The translations under genes and the position numbers were made by a program. Below the pieces are notes generated by a model. It worked only from the letters and a program-made list of their open reading frames with translations. It was not told the DNA's origin and searched no databases. A stretch of 64,000 nt of DNA, taken from contig JBBCGJ010000001.1 in assembly GCA_037200985.1 (NCBI GenBank), positions 3,572,756-3,636,755 on the forward strand, given 5' to 3'. Origin of the DNA: Rhizomicrobium sp. GTDB taxonomy: Bacteria; Pseudomonadota; Alphaproteobacteria; Micropepsales; Micropepsaceae. This document shows, one piece after another, positions 53,201-63,276 of the stretch (position 1 is the first letter of the stretch; each line of letters starts with the position of its first letter).

Positions 53201-53710
53201 TCAGATCGGATCGCTCGCCGCCGTCCAAAGGGCGGCGAGCGCTTCCAGCCCTTTCGCATCCTCGCCGTCGAACCGTCCCGGGACGGGACTGTCGAGGTCG
53301 AGCACGCCGATCAGGCGGCCGTCCTTGAGCAGCGGCAACACGATCTCCGACCGCGAGGCCGCGTCGCAGGCGATGTGGCCGGGAAAGGCTTCGACGTCGG
53401 GCACCACCACCGTCTCGCGCCGCGCCGCCGCGGTGCCGCAGACGCCCCGGCCGAGCTCGATCCGCACGCAGGCCGGCTTGCCCTGGAACGGGCCGAGCAC
53501 GAGGACTTGTTCTCGGGCCGCGCCTTCGGCGCTGCGCAGGAAATAGAATCCCGCCCAGTTGAGCTCCGCGAGGCCCATATAAAGGAGTCCCGCGAGATTG
53601 GCGGCATTGGCGATGCCGTCGCGCTCGCCGGCGAACAGGCCCTCGGCCATCAGCGCGAGCTGGCGGTAGATTTCGGGCTTGGTGCCGGTCGGGCGGTCGG
53701 CGTCGAACAT
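53201..53710 (-). CDS. msrC: Free methionine-(R)-sulfoxide reductase (GAF type)
   Basis: 169 residues, a single GAF domain with the three cysteines used by fRMsr: C81 and C91 (P-A-C-V-R-I-E-L-G-R-G-V-C-G-T-A-A) and C115 (H-I-A-C-D). L-N-W-A-G-F-Y-F and I-G-V-L-D-L-D-S-P complete the signature. It reduces free Met-R-sulfoxide. The ATG at 53710 overlaps the msrB stop by one base (TGATG), giving a two-gene unit. Confidence 0.92.
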   Translation of the reverse strand: MFDADRPTGTKPEIYRQLALMAEGLFAGERDGIANAANLAGLLYMGLAELNWAGFYFLRSAEGAAREQVLVLGPFQGKPACVRIELGRGVCGTAAARRETVVVPDVEAFPGHIACDAASRSEIVLPLLKDGRLIGVLDLDSPVPGRFDGEDAKGLEALAALWTAASDPI

Positions 53711-54099
53711 CAGGATTTCGGCTCGAATTTCAGCGCCGCGCCGTTCATGCAGTAGCGCAGGCCCGTCGGACGCGGCCCGTCGGGAAAGACATGGCCGAGA
53801 TGGCCGCCGCAATTGGCGCAAAGGACCTCGTCCCGCACCATGCCGTGGCTGACATCCGTGTTGATCGCGACCGCTCCGTCCCTGGCCTGGTAGAAGCTCG
53901 GCCAGCCCGAGCCGCTCTCATACTTGGTCGCGGAGTCGTAAAGCGCCGCGCCGCACCCGGCACAGAGGAATTCGCCCGCCCGCTTCTCGCGGTTGAGGGG
54001 GCTGGACCCGGCCGGCTCGGTGCCGTGCTCGCGCAGCACGCGATACTGCGCCGGGCTGAGCGCGCTGCGCCATTCCTGTTCGGTTTTCTTGATGGTCAT
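53710..54099 (-). CDS. msrB: Peptide-methionine (R)-S-oxide reductase MsrB
   Basis: 129 residues. Zinc cysteines C46, C49, C94 and C97 and the catalytic C117 in R-Y-C-M-N-G-A-A are all present. [17 protein letters not shown] and the N-terminal [11 protein letters not shown] are MsrB hallmarks. It repairs Met-R-sulfoxide in proteins. msrC follows with one base overlap; msrA is not in the window. Confidence 0.96.
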   Translation of the reverse strand: MTIKKTEQEWRSALSPAQYRVLREHGTEPAGSSPLNREKRAGEFLCAGCGAALYDSATKYESGSGWPSFYQARDGAVAINTDVSHGMVRDEVLCANCGGHLGHVFPDGPRPTGLRYCMNGAALKFEPKS

Positions 54100-54147
54100 G
54101 GTTCTCTCCTGTCGTCGCGCCTTAATTCGCGCGCGGGACCCGTCCGG

Positions 54148-54678
54148 TTACTGGAAATGGAGCACCTGGCCCAGCGTCTGGCTCAGGCGGCCCTTGTTGC
54201 CGAAATCCCAGGTCCCGCCATAGCCGATATCGTCCACCCGCCAGCCCTCCGGCGTGTTCGACAGATAGACCGTGTCGGTCCATTGCGTCGGCTTTTGCCC
54301 GGGCGTGGCGTAGCTCAGCGAGGCGGTGCAGCGTCCTGTCGGCCCCGTCGCGGTGCAGGCGCCCACCGTGACCTGCGTCGCGCCCTCGAACAGCGAGCTG
54401 AAAATGTCGCCCTCGACCAGGGGCGGGGCGTCCTCGTTGGTGGCCGCAAAGCGGGTTTCGGCGTCGCCGGCGTCGCCCAGCAGGGCATCGAGGCGCGGCG
54501 ACAGGAAAGGGCGATAGCGCGCCCGCCCCGCCGCGTCCGGGATGCCGTGGGACGGATGGAACGTCTGATAGACGCCGTAGAAGCCCTCCGCCGCGCCGCG
54601 CAGCGCCGCCGTATCGTCGGCCAGGACCGGGCCGGCGAACGCCGCCAGCGCCAGCGCGAGAGCGATCATGCGCCTCAT
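54148..54678 (-). CDS. Small exported protein (possibly DUF3828-like)
   Basis: 176 residues: signal peptide (ends G-P-V-L-A-D-D), then [10 protein letters not shown] and [10 protein letters not shown], a helical start that resembles DUF3828-type periplasmic proteins, followed by beta strands with Y-G-G-T-W-D-F-G near the end. Two cysteines (G-A-C-T, G-R-C-T) may pair. The ATG at 54678 overlaps the mscL stop, so the pair is co-translated. Role unknown. Confidence 0.68.
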   Translation of the reverse strand: MRRMIALALALAAFAGPVLADDTAALRGAAEGFYGVYQTFHPSHGIPDAAGRARYRPFLSPRLDALLGDAGDAETRFAATNEDAPPLVEGDIFSSLFEGATQVTVGACTATGPTGRCTASLSYATPGQKPTQWTDTVYLSNTPEGWRVDDIGYGGTWDFGNKGRLSQTLGQVLHFQ

Positions 54679-55094
54679 TTCGCGTCCGCCTTCAGGGCGT
54701 CGCGGATCTCGCGCAGCAGCTTGATGTCTTCCGGCGGCTCGGCGGGCGAGGTTTCCGGTGGCGGCGCCTTCAGCTTGTTGATCTGGCGCAGCAGCAGGAA
54801 CAGCACGAAGGCGACGATCAGGAAATTCAGGATCGTGTTCACGAACAATCCGTAGTTGAGCGTCACGGTGCCGGCATCGGCCGCGGCCTTGATCGACGCC
54901 ACCGCATGGTTGCCCTTGAGCACGATGAAGAAGTTCGAAAAATCGATGCCGCCCAGAAGCAGTCCGACCGGCGGCATCAGGATGTCCTTGACCAGCGAGT
55001 TGACGATGCCGGTGAAGGCCGCGCCGACGATCACGCCGACCGCCAGGTCGATCACGTTGCCGCGCATCACGAAGGTGCGGAACTCCTTGAACAT
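54675..55094 (-). CDS. mscL: Large-conductance mechanosensitive channel MscL
   Basis: 139 residues: [24 protein letters not shown] is the first pore helix, followed by the second helix and a C-terminal helical bundle with [11 protein letters not shown]. MscL releases solutes on osmotic downshock. GGAGGACCCC precedes the ATG at 55094. Confidence 0.97.
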   Translation of the reverse strand: MFKEFRTFVMRGNVIDLAVGVIVGAAFTGIVNSLVKDILMPPVGLLLGGIDFSNFFIVLKGNHAVASIKAAADAGTVTLNYGLFVNTILNFLIVAFVLFLLLRQINKLKAPPPETSPAEPPEDIKLLREIRDALKADAK

Positions 55095-55166
55095 GGGGTC
55101 CTCCGGTTCGATCGGGTCGGTGTCGATTGTACCGGCCCTTTGGCGCCGCTTCACGTCTCGCGTTGA

Positions 55167-55577
55167 CTAACCGTCCGACGGGGGCGTCTCGTCTTCGACG
55201 ACCCTTCGCGCCCGCAACAGGGCGATGCCGGCCCAGCCCAGCCCGAGCCCGGTGGCCGCTCCCAGCGTATTGGCAACCTCGTCGAATATATCCGCGTCGC
55301 GGCCGGTCAGCCCCTGGACGATCTCCAGCGCCCCGCCCAGCGCCACCAGTCCCAGGGCCCACCACAGCGCCCGGCGGTCGGCACGCACCGCGATGGTCGT
55401 CATCAGCGCCAGTCCGAAATAGGCCGTGAAATGCAGCGACTTATCCCAGAAGTCGTGCTCCAATTCGTCGACCAGGGCGGAGTGCGTCAGCTCGCCGAGC
55501 ACGACGACGACGACCGCGGGCGCGATCAGCCAAGTGTCGATCTGGCGCAACCAATGAAGGAATTTGCGTGGGGGCAT
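55167..55577 (-). CDS. VanZ-like membrane protein
   Basis: 136 residues with four membrane helices (about 14-34, 45-62, 67-88 and 105-120). D-K-S-L-H-F-T-A-Y-F-G-L-A-L, G-G-A-L-E-I-V-Q-G-L-T-G-R-D-A-D-I-F-D-E-V-A-N-T-L-G is the VanZ pattern. VanZ confers low-level teicoplanin resistance in enterococci; in most bacteria its role is unclear. The ATG at 55577 is preferred, as the frame upstream of it has no VanZ match. Confidence 0.85.
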   Translation of the reverse strand: MPPRKFLHWLRQIDTWLIAPAVVVVVLGELTHSALVDELEHDFWDKSLHFTAYFGLALMTTIAVRADRRALWWALGLVALGGALEIVQGLTGRDADIFDEVANTLGAATGLGLGWAGIALLRARRVVEDETPPSDG

Positions 55578-55864
55578 GTTCGCTTGCGGACGTTGCGGAC
55601 CATTAAGACGTTTTTTCCGCGCGCGAGGCCAGACGCACATTCCCGCAGGCGGCTGCCGCCGGCCGGAAGCCGGGATAATGGAGTAAAGCCAGGAGCTTGC
55701 TTGCCGTGGCGACCGGGGCTCGCGGGCCCGAACCTGGCGACGTCCGCCTTGCAATCCGCAGAACTCCCCTTTAAGACGCCGGCTCTTTCGTGAGCGGCCG
55801 GGCAGGGCATGCCCAGGCGGCTCGTAAAGCGAACCGGGCCGACGGCCTTAAGGAGACACGCGAA

Positions 55865-56071
55865 ATGCCCAAGATGAAGACCAAGTCGGGCGCCAAAAAG
55901 CGCTTCAAATTCACCGCGAACGGCAAGATCAAGACCCATCAGGTCGGCAAGCGCCATCGCTTGATCAACAACTCGCCGGCCCGCACGCGCAATTTGCGCG
56001 GCACGGCGGTGCTGTCGGAATCCGAGACCCAGCGCGTCAAGCGCTGGATGCCGTATGGCGGGGGTATCTGA
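55865..56071 (+). CDS. rpmI: Ribosomal protein bL35
   Basis: 68 residues beginning M-P-K-M-K-T-K-S-G-A-K-K-R-F, with K-R-H-R-L-I-N and the short C-terminal helix typical of bL35. It follows 287 bases without a gene, in which I see no clear promoter or leader. AAGGAG lies before the ATG; rplT follows after three bases. Confidence 0.97.
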   Translation: MPKMKTKSGAKKRFKFTANGKIKTHQVGKRHRLINNSPARTRNLRGTAVLSESETQRVKRWMPYGGGI

Positions 56072-56074
56072 ACC

Positions 56075-56440
56075 ATGTCGCGCGCCCCCCGTTCCGTACC
56101 CAGCCACGCCCGCCGCAAGAAGGTCTTCAAGGCCGCCAAGGGCTTCTACGGCCGCCGCAAGAACACGATCACCTCGGCCAATGCCGCGGTCGACCGCTCG
56201 CTGCAGCACAATTACATCGGCCGCAAGGAGAAGAAGCGCAATTTCCGCGCCCTCTGGATCCAGCGCATCAACGCCGGCTGCCGCCTCTACGGCATCACCT
56301 ACAGCCGATTTATCAGCGGGCTCGCCAAGGCGGGCATCGAGATCGACCGCAAGGTCCTCTCCGATCTCGCCACGCACGAGCCCGGTGCCTTCAAGGCCCT
56401 GGTGGATCAGGCGTCGGCGAACGCACCGTCGCTCGGTTAA
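56075..56440 (+). CDS. rplT: Ribosomal protein bL20
   Basis: 121 residues with [21 protein letters not shown] and [16 protein letters not shown], both bL20 signatures. A terminator-like hairpin follows the stop, so read-through to pheS may be limited. Confidence 0.98.
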   Translation: MSRAPRSVPSHARRKKVFKAAKGFYGRRKNTITSANAAVDRSLQHNYIGRKEKKRNFRALWIQRINAGCRLYGITYSRFISGLAKAGIEIDRKVLSDLATHEPGAFKALVDQASANAPSLG

Positions 56441-56453
56441 GTCGCCTTCCACC

Positions 56454-56473
56454 GGGGAAATTGTTCCCCTTTT
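56454..56473 (+). terminator. Intrinsic terminator between rplT and pheS
   Basis: GGGGAA (56454-56459) and TTCCCC (56464-56469) form a six-base-pair stem with an ATTG loop, followed by TTTT. It ends rpmI-rplT transcription, or attenuates it before pheST. A leader peptide for attenuation is not visible. Confidence 0.75.
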
Positions 56474-56547
56474 CGTCATCGCCCGCTTTATGCGGGCGAC
56501 CCATTTTCGTCTAGGAAATTGGGTTGCCGGGCAGGCCGGCAATGACG
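56474..56547. repeat. Dispersed palindromic repeat before pheS
   Basis: CGTCATCGCC (56474-56483) and GGCAATGACG (56538-56547) are near-perfect inverted ends, and the first arm holds an inner CGCCCGC/GCGGGCG stem. Related in ends (CATTGCC/GGCAATG) and layout to the repeats at 37235 and 63562, so I assign it to the same broad family. Confidence 0.7.
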
Positions 56548-56569
56548 GACGAAATGATGGAAGAAAATC

Positions 56570-57649
56570 GTGAGCGACATCACTGAACTCCAACGCGAGC
56601 TTCTGGGCGCAGTGTCGGCTGCGTCGGACGAGGCCGCGCTCGAAGCCATCCGCGTCTCCGCCCTCGGCAAGAGGGGCTCGGTCAGCGAACTCCTGAAGAC
56701 GCTGGGCGGCATGACCGCCGAGGAACGCAAGGTCAACGGCCCTTTGTTCAACGGCCTGCGCGACACGGTCGGCGCCGCCATTGCCGCGCGCAAGGCCGCG
56801 CTCGGCGACGCCGCGCTCAACGCGCGCCTGGCGGGCGAGAAGATCGACGTCACGCTGCCGCCGCGGCCGAGCCCGCAAGGCAGCATCCATCCCGTCTCCC
56901 AGGTGTTCGACGAGATCACCACGATCCTGGGCGATCTGGGATTCACCGTCGGCGAAGGGCCGGACGTCGAATATGACGACTACAATTTCACCAGGCTGAA
57001 CATCCCGCCCGATCATCCGGCGCGGCAGATGCAGGACACCTTCTACCTCGCCCGGCAGGCCGACGGCAGCCAGCACATCCTGCGCACCCACACCTCGCCG
57101 GTGCAGGTGCGGACCATGCTCAAGCAGAAACCGCCGATCCGCGTCGTGGCGCCGGGGCGCACCTACCGCGTCGACAGCGACGCCACGCATTCGCCCATGT
57201 TCCACCAGTTCGAGCTCCTGGTGATCGACAAGGACATCCATCTCGGCCATCTCAAATGGACCATCGAGGAATTCTGCAAGGCGTTCTTCGAGGTCGACAA
57301 GGTCGAGCTGCGGGCGCGGCCGAGCTTCTTCCCCTTCACCGAACCCTCGGTCGAATGGGACCTGCGCTGCGACCGCTCGGTGCCGGGCAGGATCACCTTC
57401 GGCCATGGCAATGACTGGCTGGAGCTCGGCGGCTCCGGCATGGTCAATCCGAAAGTGCTGGAGATGTGCGGCCTCGACCCCGATGTGCATCAGGGCTTCG
57501 CCTTCGGCGGCGGCATCGACCGGCTCGGCATGCTGAAATACGGCATCCCCGACATCCGCTCCTTCTTCGAATCCGACCTGCGCTGGCTGCGCCATTACGG
57601 CTTCGCGGCGCTCGACACGCCGACCCTCGACGGAGGGCTCAGCCGATGA
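56570..57649 (+). CDS. pheS: Phenylalanyl-tRNA synthetase alpha subunit
   Basis: 359 residues from GTG 56570 (GGAAG upstream). The N-terminal coil, the motif [17 protein letters not shown] and the class II motif [15 protein letters not shown] are PheS hallmarks. It forms the (alpha-beta)2 enzyme with PheT. The stop overlaps pheT as ATGA. Confidence 0.98.
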   Translation: MSDITELQRELLGAVSAASDEAALEAIRVSALGKRGSVSELLKTLGGMTAEERKVNGPLFNGLRDTVGAAIAARKAALGDAALNARLAGEKIDVTLPPRPSPQGSIHPVSQVFDEITTILGDLGFTVGEGPDVEYDDYNFTRLNIPPDHPARQMQDTFYLARQADGSQHILRTHTSPVQVRTMLKQKPPIRVVAPGRTYRVDSDATHSPMFHQFELLVIDKDIHLGHLKWTIEEFCKAFFEVDKVELRARPSFFPFTEPSVEWDLRCDRSVPGRITFGHGNDWLELGGSGMVNPKVLEMCGLDPDVHQGFAFGGGIDRLGMLKYGIPDIRSFFESDLRWLRHYGFAALDTPTLDGGLSR

Positions 57650-60042
57650 AATTCACGCTCTCCTGGCTCAAGGAGCATCTCGACACCGACGCCGACGCCG
57701 CGACGATCGCGGACAAGCTCACCGCCATCGGTCTCGAAGTGGAATCGATCGAAGACGCCGGCGCGCGCCTGAAGGATTTCGTGGTCGGCTATGTCGTGTC
57801 GGCCGAGAAGCATCCCAATGCCGACAAGCTGAAGCTCTGCATGGTCGATGCCGGCGCCGGTGCGCCGATCCAGGTGGTTTGCGGCGCGCCCAACGCGCAT
57901 GCCGGCATGAAAGGCGTGTTTGCGCGGGCCGGCATCGTCATCCCGGTGACGGGCGAGGTGCTGAAGACCGGCACGATCCGCGGCGTCGAATCGCGCGGCA
58001 TGCTGTGCTCCGCGCGCGAGCTGCTGCTCGGCGAGGATCACGACGGCATCATCGAACTCTCCGCCGCTGCCAAGGTCGGCGAACCGGTGGCGAAAGCGCT
58101 CGGCCTCACCGATCCGGTGATCGATGTGAATCTCACGCCCAATCGCGGCGACGCGGCCGGGGTCTACGGCATCGCGCGCGATCTCGCGGCATCGGGCCTG
58201 GGCACGCTCAAGGACGGATCGGTCGCGCCGGTGCCGGGTTCGTTTCCCTCGCCCAAGACCATCGCGCTCGATTTCGATGCCGCGGCGAAAGATGCCTGCC
58301 CGCTCTTCGCCGGCCGTCTGGTGCGCGGCGTCAAGAACGGCCCTTCGCCCAAATGGGTGCAGGATCGTCTCAAGGCCGTCGGCCTCCGGCCGATTTCCGC
58401 CCTGGTCGACGTGACCAATCTGTTGTCGCTCGACCGCGCCAGGCCGCTGCATGTGTTCGACGCCGACAAGCTGACCGGCAATCTCCACGCCCGCCTCGCG
58501 AAAGACGGCGAGCAGCTTCATGCGCTGGACGGCAAGACCTATACGCTCGATGCGGACATGACCGTCATCGCCGACGACGCGGCGGCGCGCGGCATCGCCG
58601 GCGTCATGGGCGGCGCGGACAGCGGCTGCTCGGAGACGACCACCAACGTCTTCATCGAATCGGCCTATTTCGATCCGGTCCGCACCGCGCGCACCGGGCG
58701 CAGGCTGGGCATCGTGTCGGATGCGCGCTACCGCTTCGAGCGCGGCGTCGATCCCGAATTCGTCGTGCCGGGTCTCGAACTCGCCACGCGGCTGATCCTC
58801 GACTGGTGCGGCGGCGAGCCCTCCGACATCGTCGTCGCCGGCGCCGTGCCGGACTGGAAGCGGACCATCGCCTTCGATCCTTCCTATGTCGCCCGTCTCG
58901 GTGGCATCGACGTGCCGAAGGCGGAAACGGTCTCGATCCTCTCCCGCCTTGGCTTCGCGGTCGAGGACGGCGCGCCGCTGAAAGTCACCCCACCCTCCTG
59001 GCGCAGCGATGTCGCCGGCAAGGCCGATCTGGTCGAAGAGGTCGTGCGCATTCACGGCCTCAACAAGGTGCCGTCGGTGCCGCTTTCTCGCGACAATCCC
59101 GTCGCCAAGCCGACGCTGACGCCGGCCCAGCGCCGCACCCGCATCGTGCGCCGCACGCTGGCAGCGCGCGGCTTCAACGAGACGATCGGTTTCTCGTTCA
59201 TTCCCCGCGCCCATGCCGCCCTGTTCGGCGGCGGCGATGCGGCGCGCCAGGTGGAGAACCCGATCGCCGCCGAGCTCGACGCGCTGCGCCCCAGCGTGCT
59301 GCCCTCCCTGCTCGCCGCCGCCCAGCGCAATGTCGCGCGCGGCTTCCACGACCTGATGCTGTTCGAGGTCGGCGCCCAGTTCGACAGCGGTATGCCCGAG
59401 GCCCAGGCGACGGTCGCCGCCGGCATCCGCACCGGCGAAGGCCTGCGGAGCTGGACGAAGTCCACCCATCCGGCCGACGCCCTCGACGTCAAGGCCGACA
59501 TGCTGGCGGCGCTGGAAGCCGCCATAGGCGCCGCGATGACCGCGCCGATCAAGCCGGGCGCGCCGTCCTGGTACCATCCGGGCCGCTCCGGCACGCTGGC
59601 GCTCGGGCCGAAAATCCTCGCGACCTTCGGCGAGGTGCATCCCAAGGTGCTGGCGGCGTTCGACCTCAAGGGTCCGGTCGCGGCGTTCGAGGTGATCCTC
59701 GACGCCGTCCCCGAGTCCAAGGCCAAGGGCAAGGCCCGCTCGGTGTTCGCGCCCTCGCCCTATCAGGCCATCGAGCGCGACTTTGCGTTCCTGGTGGACG
59801 CCGGCGTGAGCGCCGACGAGGTGTTGCGCGCCGCCCGGGGCGCCGAGCGCAACCTGATCGAACAGGTGACGCTGTTCGACGTCTATGAAGGCAAGGGCGT
59901 GCCCGACGGCAAGAAATCGCTGGCGGTTGCCGTGCGCATCCAGCCGAGGGACGGAACGCTGACCGAACCGCAGATCGAGGCGCTGGCGCAGAAGATCGTC
60001 GCCGCCGTCGCCAAGGCGACCGGCGCGGCCTTGCGGACGTAA
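57646..60042 (+). CDS. pheT: Phenylalanyl-tRNA synthetase beta subunit
   Basis: 798 residues. Order: N-terminal tRNA-binding ([17 protein letters not shown]), B3/B4 editing domain ([10 protein letters not shown]), B5, and a C-terminal FDX-ACB anticodon domain ([12 protein letters not shown]). Length and domain order are normal. Contains the editing site that hydrolyses mis-charged tyrosine. Confidence 0.98.
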   Translation: MKFTLSWLKEHLDTDADAATIADKLTAIGLEVESIEDAGARLKDFVVGYVVSAEKHPNADKLKLCMVDAGAGAPIQVVCGAPNAHAGMKGVFARAGIVIPVTGEVLKTGTIRGVESRGMLCSARELLLGEDHDGIIELSAAAKVGEPVAKALGLTDPVIDVNLTPNRGDAAGVYGIARDLAASGLGTLKDGSVAPVPGSFPSPKTIALDFDAAAKDACPLFAGRLVRGVKNGPSPKWVQDRLKAVGLRPISALVDVTNLLSLDRARPLHVFDADKLTGNLHARLAKDGEQLHALDGKTYTLDADMTVIADDAAARGIAGVMGGADSGCSETTTNVFIESAYFDPVRTARTGRRLGIVSDARYRFERGVDPEFVVPGLELATRLILDWCGGEPSDIVVAGAVPDWKRTIAFDPSYVARLGGIDVPKAETVSILSRLGFAVEDGAPLKVTPPSWRSDVAGKADLVEEVVRIHGLNKVPSVPLSRDNPVAKPTLTPAQRRTRIVRRTLAARGFNETIGFSFIPRAHAALFGGGDAARQVENPIAAELDALRPSVLPSLLAAAQRNVARGFHDLMLFEVGAQFDSGMPEAQATVAAGIRTGEGLRSWTKSTHPADALDVKADMLAALEAAIGAAMTAPIKPGAPSWYHPGRSGTLALGPKILATFGEVHPKVLAAFDLKGPVAAFEVILDAVPESKAKGKARSVFAPSPYQAIERDFAFLVDAGVSADEVLRAARGAERNLIEQVTLFDVYEGKGVPDGKKSLAVAVRIQPRDGTLTEPQIEALAQKIVAAVAKATGAALRT

Positions 60043-60212
60043 GTTTCCGTGCGCGGAACCCGCACATTGCGGCGCGATGTCCGGCGGGTTGCCGATTCAG
60101 GGCCAATTGTGGCGGGTTTGCCGCATTCCCGCCGCGTTCCCGCTTAACTACATTTTTACCATGTCTCGGCGTGGGGACATCTCCGCGCGCTGACGCCTGC
60201 TGGGGGGCCGCT

Positions 60213-61331
60213 ATGGTCGCTTATCTTCCGAAAAACGACGACACCTACGCCGTGCCGGTGCGCCGCAAGAAGCTGAGCCACGAGCTTTTCCACGGCCTGT
60301 CGCCGGAGGAGTTCGACCGCGAGGCCAGATCGCTCGCCGATGCGCAGGCGATGACGCCGCAGGTCCGCGCCCGCCTGGAGGCGCAGCTCGTCGAGCGTCT
60401 CAAGACCCCGATCGACACGCCGTCCTGGGGTCCCGACTGGGTCAAGCGCGGCGAGCGCGTCTCCGCCGCCAACCAGCACCGCCGCAAGGGCACCTTCGCC
60501 TGGTTCGGCAAGAAGGACGAAGACGACGAGGAGGGCGAGGATGACGATGCGACGCCTGATCCCTTGAGCGCGGTCGAACGCGACGACGCCGACATCATCA
60601 TGCGCAACATGGAGAAGAGCCGCCAGGTCGCGCATTACCGCCCGCTCTATATCGCCGCCCTCGTGCTCGCGATCGCCATCGCCCTGCTCGCGATGTTCGT
60701 GGACTACCAGATCATCCGCGGCGATGTGTGGACGCGCGCGCTGTCGAACGAGTTCATGGTCGTTCCCGCCAGCCTGCAAAGCACCGTGATCTTCAAGAGC
60801 CTGCAGGTGATCTTCGCGGTCCTGATCGTGCACTTCTTCCTGAAGATCACCGGCGTCTACGGCCGCAACACGATGATCGCGACCGCCTTCGTGCTGGCGC
60901 TCGTCATGATCGGCTGCCTCGGCTATCTCGTCGCCTACAACAACATGGCCGGCGGCACCTCCGCCACGCTGGAACAGCCGCGCGAGGACGGCGCCAGCGG
61001 CGCCGGGTCGAGCTCCATCGACGCCCTGTTCACCGCGCCCAAACCGGCCTCCGACCCGCGCATGGCGACGCTGACGCCGGCCTCGGACGGCGTCTCGCTC
61101 GGCCTGCCGAAGCTGTCGACGGCCTCGCTGGCGGCGGCCGATTCCTGGTTCTGGCTCGCCTTCGCCTCGGTGATCTTCTTCATCGTGACCACGGTGGCGG
61201 CGCTTTACATGCTCACGGTCGAGAACAATGTGCGCAACCTGCACATCGCGCGCGACTACAAGCACCGCCAGCGCCAGTTCGCCCAGCTCCACCTGCTGCA
61301 GCTCGCCGACAAGCGCGGCGGCGGGGCGTAG
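60213..61331 (+). CDS. Four-helix membrane protein of unknown function, with acidic linker
   Basis: 372 residues from ATG 60213 (GGGGGG seven bases before). The N-terminal 140 residues are cytoplasmic and polar, with a K-K-D-E-D-D-E-E-G-E-D-D-D acidic block near residue 110. Membrane helices follow at about 150-172, 192-215, 222-245 and 312-338, with a soluble loop of about 65 residues (P-R-E-D-G-A-S-G-A-G) between the third and fourth. The C-terminal tail is basic and helical. No domain recognised. It forms a two-gene unit with the VWA-like gene nine bases on. Confidence 0.75.
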   Translation: MVAYLPKNDDTYAVPVRRKKLSHELFHGLSPEEFDREARSLADAQAMTPQVRARLEAQLVERLKTPIDTPSWGPDWVKRGERVSAANQHRRKGTFAWFGKKDEDDEEGEDDDATPDPLSAVERDDADIIMRNMEKSRQVAHYRPLYIAALVLAIAIALLAMFVDYQIIRGDVWTRALSNEFMVVPASLQSTVIFKSLQVIFAVLIVHFFLKITGVYGRNTMIATAFVLALVMIGCLGYLVAYNNMAGGTSATLEQPREDGASGAGSSSIDALFTAPKPASDPRMATLTPASDGVSLGLPKLSTASLAAADSWFWLAFASVIFFIVTTVAALYMLTVENNVRNLHIARDYKHRQRQFAQLHLLQLADKRGGGA

Positions 61332-61340
61332 CGCCCCGGC

Positions 61341-62057
61341 ATGAAGATCCTGCTCGCGGCGGTCACGGCAATCGGACTCACCGGCGGCGGCGTCATGGCC
61401 GTGCACGCGACGCGCGACGCCGACATCGTCATGGCCTCGCTCAACGAGGAAGCGGCGATTCCGGCGCAGCGGCTCGTCATCGGGCTCGACATCTCCAAGT
61501 CCAACCCGCTGGTCGACGACCAGCAATTCGCCGACAAGGTGGCCGCCCGCATCGCCAATATCGTGCGCGGGCTGGGCATGGCGTCGGAGGTGCATGTGCG
61601 CACCTTCGGCAGCTACGACGCCTCGTCGAACAATTTCTACTACGACGCGCTGATTTCGGCGCGGAACCGTCCCGACCATGTCGCCGGCGAAATCCAGAAG
61701 CTGATCGCCGGCACGCCCTATCTCGTGAACAGCGGCAAATGGCGTTCGCAGGACAACACCAACATCCTCGCCTTCCTCGACAATGTGGCGCAGAGCATCG
61801 GCTGCGGCAGCCTGCCGACGACCGTGGTCCTGGCGTCGGACGGCGTCGAGGATTCAGAATATGTCCGCCTCCAGCGCCCCGGCGCCCATCTGCCGCCGCC
61901 GGACGGGCGGCCCTTCCGCGGCTGCGCGGAGATGGAAATCCTCGGCATCGGCCAGGGCACGGGCAGCCCCGTCGAAACCATCCGGCTGCGGACGGAATGG
62001 GGTCGCTGGGCCGTCGCCTCGGGCTTCCGCCGCTTCGTCGGCCTGAACGACTGGTAG
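61341..62057 (+). CDS. VWA-like exported protein of unknown function
   Basis: 238 residues. The N-terminus (K-I-L-L-A-A-V-T-A-I-G-L-T-G-G-G-V) is a signal or anchor. Then comes R-L-V-I-G-L-D-I-S-K-S-N-P, a D-x-S-x-S metal-site sequence of VWA folds, and L-P-T-T-V-V-L-A-S-D-G-V-E-D-S-E, a second VWA-type aspartate. A cysteine pair (S-I-G-C-G, F-R-G-C-A) may bond. Possibly an extracytoplasmic partner of the membrane protein before it. No known family assigned. Confidence 0.72.
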   Translation: MKILLAAVTAIGLTGGGVMAVHATRDADIVMASLNEEAAIPAQRLVIGLDISKSNPLVDDQQFADKVAARIANIVRGLGMASEVHVRTFGSYDASSNNFYYDALISARNRPDHVAGEIQKLIAGTPYLVNSGKWRSQDNTNILAFLDNVAQSIGCGSLPTTVVLASDGVEDSEYVRLQRPGAHLPPPDGRPFRGCAEMEILGIGQGTGSPVETIRLRTEWGRWAVASGFRRFVGLNDW

Positions 62058-62067
62058 GCCGCTTGGC

Positions 62068-62652
62068 CTAGCGATAGTTGAAGCTGATCGAGATGCGCGG
62101 CTTGCGCGCGTCGTTCTGCGGCACGTCGTGGCGCAGCCAGCTCTCCCACAGCAGAAGCGTGCCCGGCTTGGGCGCCAGCGTCGCGAAGGGCTTCTCGCGC
62201 GCGGTCGGCCGCTTCACCGGCGCCGCCATCATCAGGGGCAGGCGGGGGTCCTCGAAGCGGATGGCGCTCGCGCCCTTGGGCAGCGCCACGTAATAGGTGC
62301 CGCTGATCGCCGAATGGGGATGGATATGCGCGGCGTGCACCGCGCCGGGCTCCATGACGTTCAGCCACAGGCTGTCGAGCGCGAGCCTCGTCCGCGCGAA
62401 CTGCAAGTCCCGCGCGAAGCGGCGGACATGGGGATCGATGCGGGCGACGAGCTCGGCGAATTCCGGCGCGCGGGTCGGCAAATCGTCGAGCGAGGCATAG
62501 GAGGTATAGCCGCGATAGCCATGCGCCTTGGCCCAGCGCCGCCCCGCCAGGTCGTCGCGCGCGATGGCGAGGCAGACGCGCGCCAGCGCCGCATTGGCGG
62601 CGGCCGGCAATTGCGCCTTGTAGATCTGGGTCGCGAAATAAGCCTTCGCCAT
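62068..62652 (-). CDS. TIGR02466-like 2OG-Fe(II) oxygenase
   Basis: 194 residues. Same fold family as the C-terminus of the TPR fusion at 5461: H-I-H-P-H-S-A-I-S-G-T-Y-Y-V, I-R-F-E-D-P, L-L-L-W-E-S-W-L-R-H and R-I-S-I-S-F-N-Y. Iron ligands are the His in H-P and the His after W-L-R. Without repeats, it is a compact form; substrate unknown. It follows the MAPEG gene with no gap on the same strand. Confidence 0.87.
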   Translation of the reverse strand: MAKAYFATQIYKAQLPAAANAALARVCLAIARDDLAGRRWAKAHGYRGYTSYASLDDLPTRAPEFAELVARIDPHVRRFARDLQFARTRLALDSLWLNVMEPGAVHAAHIHPHSAISGTYYVALPKGASAIRFEDPRLPLMMAAPVKRPTAREKPFATLAPKPGTLLLWESWLRHDVPQNDARKPRISISFNYR

Positions 62653-63102
62653 TCAGAGTGCCGGAAAGAACAGGGCGCCGAGCAGCAGGAGGATCGCCAG
62701 CAGCGAGACCAGCCACACCAGCGTCCGCAGTCCCGGCACGCCGAAGCCGTAGAGCGGCAGATAGACGATGCGCGTCGCCAGATAGATCTCGCTCCCCCAC
62801 ACCGTCGCCCAATTGTGCCGTGCCGTCAGCGCCAGGAGGATCACGATCGTCGCGAAAAACGGAAACGTCTCCATGAAATTGCGCGCGGCGCGCTCCAGCC
62901 TGCCGGCGACCGGTCCGACCGGCGGCGGCGGTTCGTCCCGCGCCCCGACATTCCATTTGAGCCCGCGCTGGCCGTTGCCGGTGCGCGCGGCGACCAGAAG
63001 CTGGAACAGCCCCAGCGCCACCGCGAGCGCCAGCACGGTGAATTCCGTACCGAGCCCGCCGAGCGAGAATTCGTAAACCGGCAGATTGTGAAGAAATTGC
63101 AT
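62653..63102 (-). CDS. MAPEG family membrane protein
   Basis: 149 residues with four membrane helices (about 15-37, 68-90, 100-118 and 122-146). V-G-A-R-D-E and E-R-A-A-R-N-F-M-E-T-F-P-F-F-A are the MAPEG motif (E-R-x-x-R-N...). The family includes glutathione-linked transferases in eukaryotes; bacterial members are mostly uncharacterised. ATG 63102 is chosen with GGGGGCATC upstream. It ends one base before the oxygenase start. Confidence 0.85.
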   Translation of the reverse strand: MQFLHNLPVYEFSLGGLGTEFTVLALAVALGLFQLLVAARTGNGQRGLKWNVGARDEPPPPVGPVAGRLERAARNFMETFPFFATIVILLALTARHNWATVWGSEIYLATRIVYLPLYGFGVPGLRTLVWLVSLLAILLLLGALFFPAL

Positions 63103-63276
63103 GATGCCCCCCGTTTGGGGGCGAGCGTAACCCGTCATCGGCCCTTCCTCCATGGCGGGAACCACAACGGTTACATTTGCGCCATGATCGCGCCGGGCGC
63201 GGTCAAGTTCCACTCCTTAGTGGTTCGTTGACATGGTTTGTGCGATCCTCGCCCGGTCGTCGAAGGGGATTGTCCG

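Noticed and set aside
60072..60135. Two near copies of a GGCGGGTTTGCCG sequence after pheT
   Set aside because: Short direct repeats in GC-rich DNA; no pattern beyond the two copies.
60144..60164. CtrA-like TTAA-N7-TTTA site before the 60213 gene
   Set aside because: Second half-site is imperfect and no other CtrA feature is nearby; not strong enough to list.
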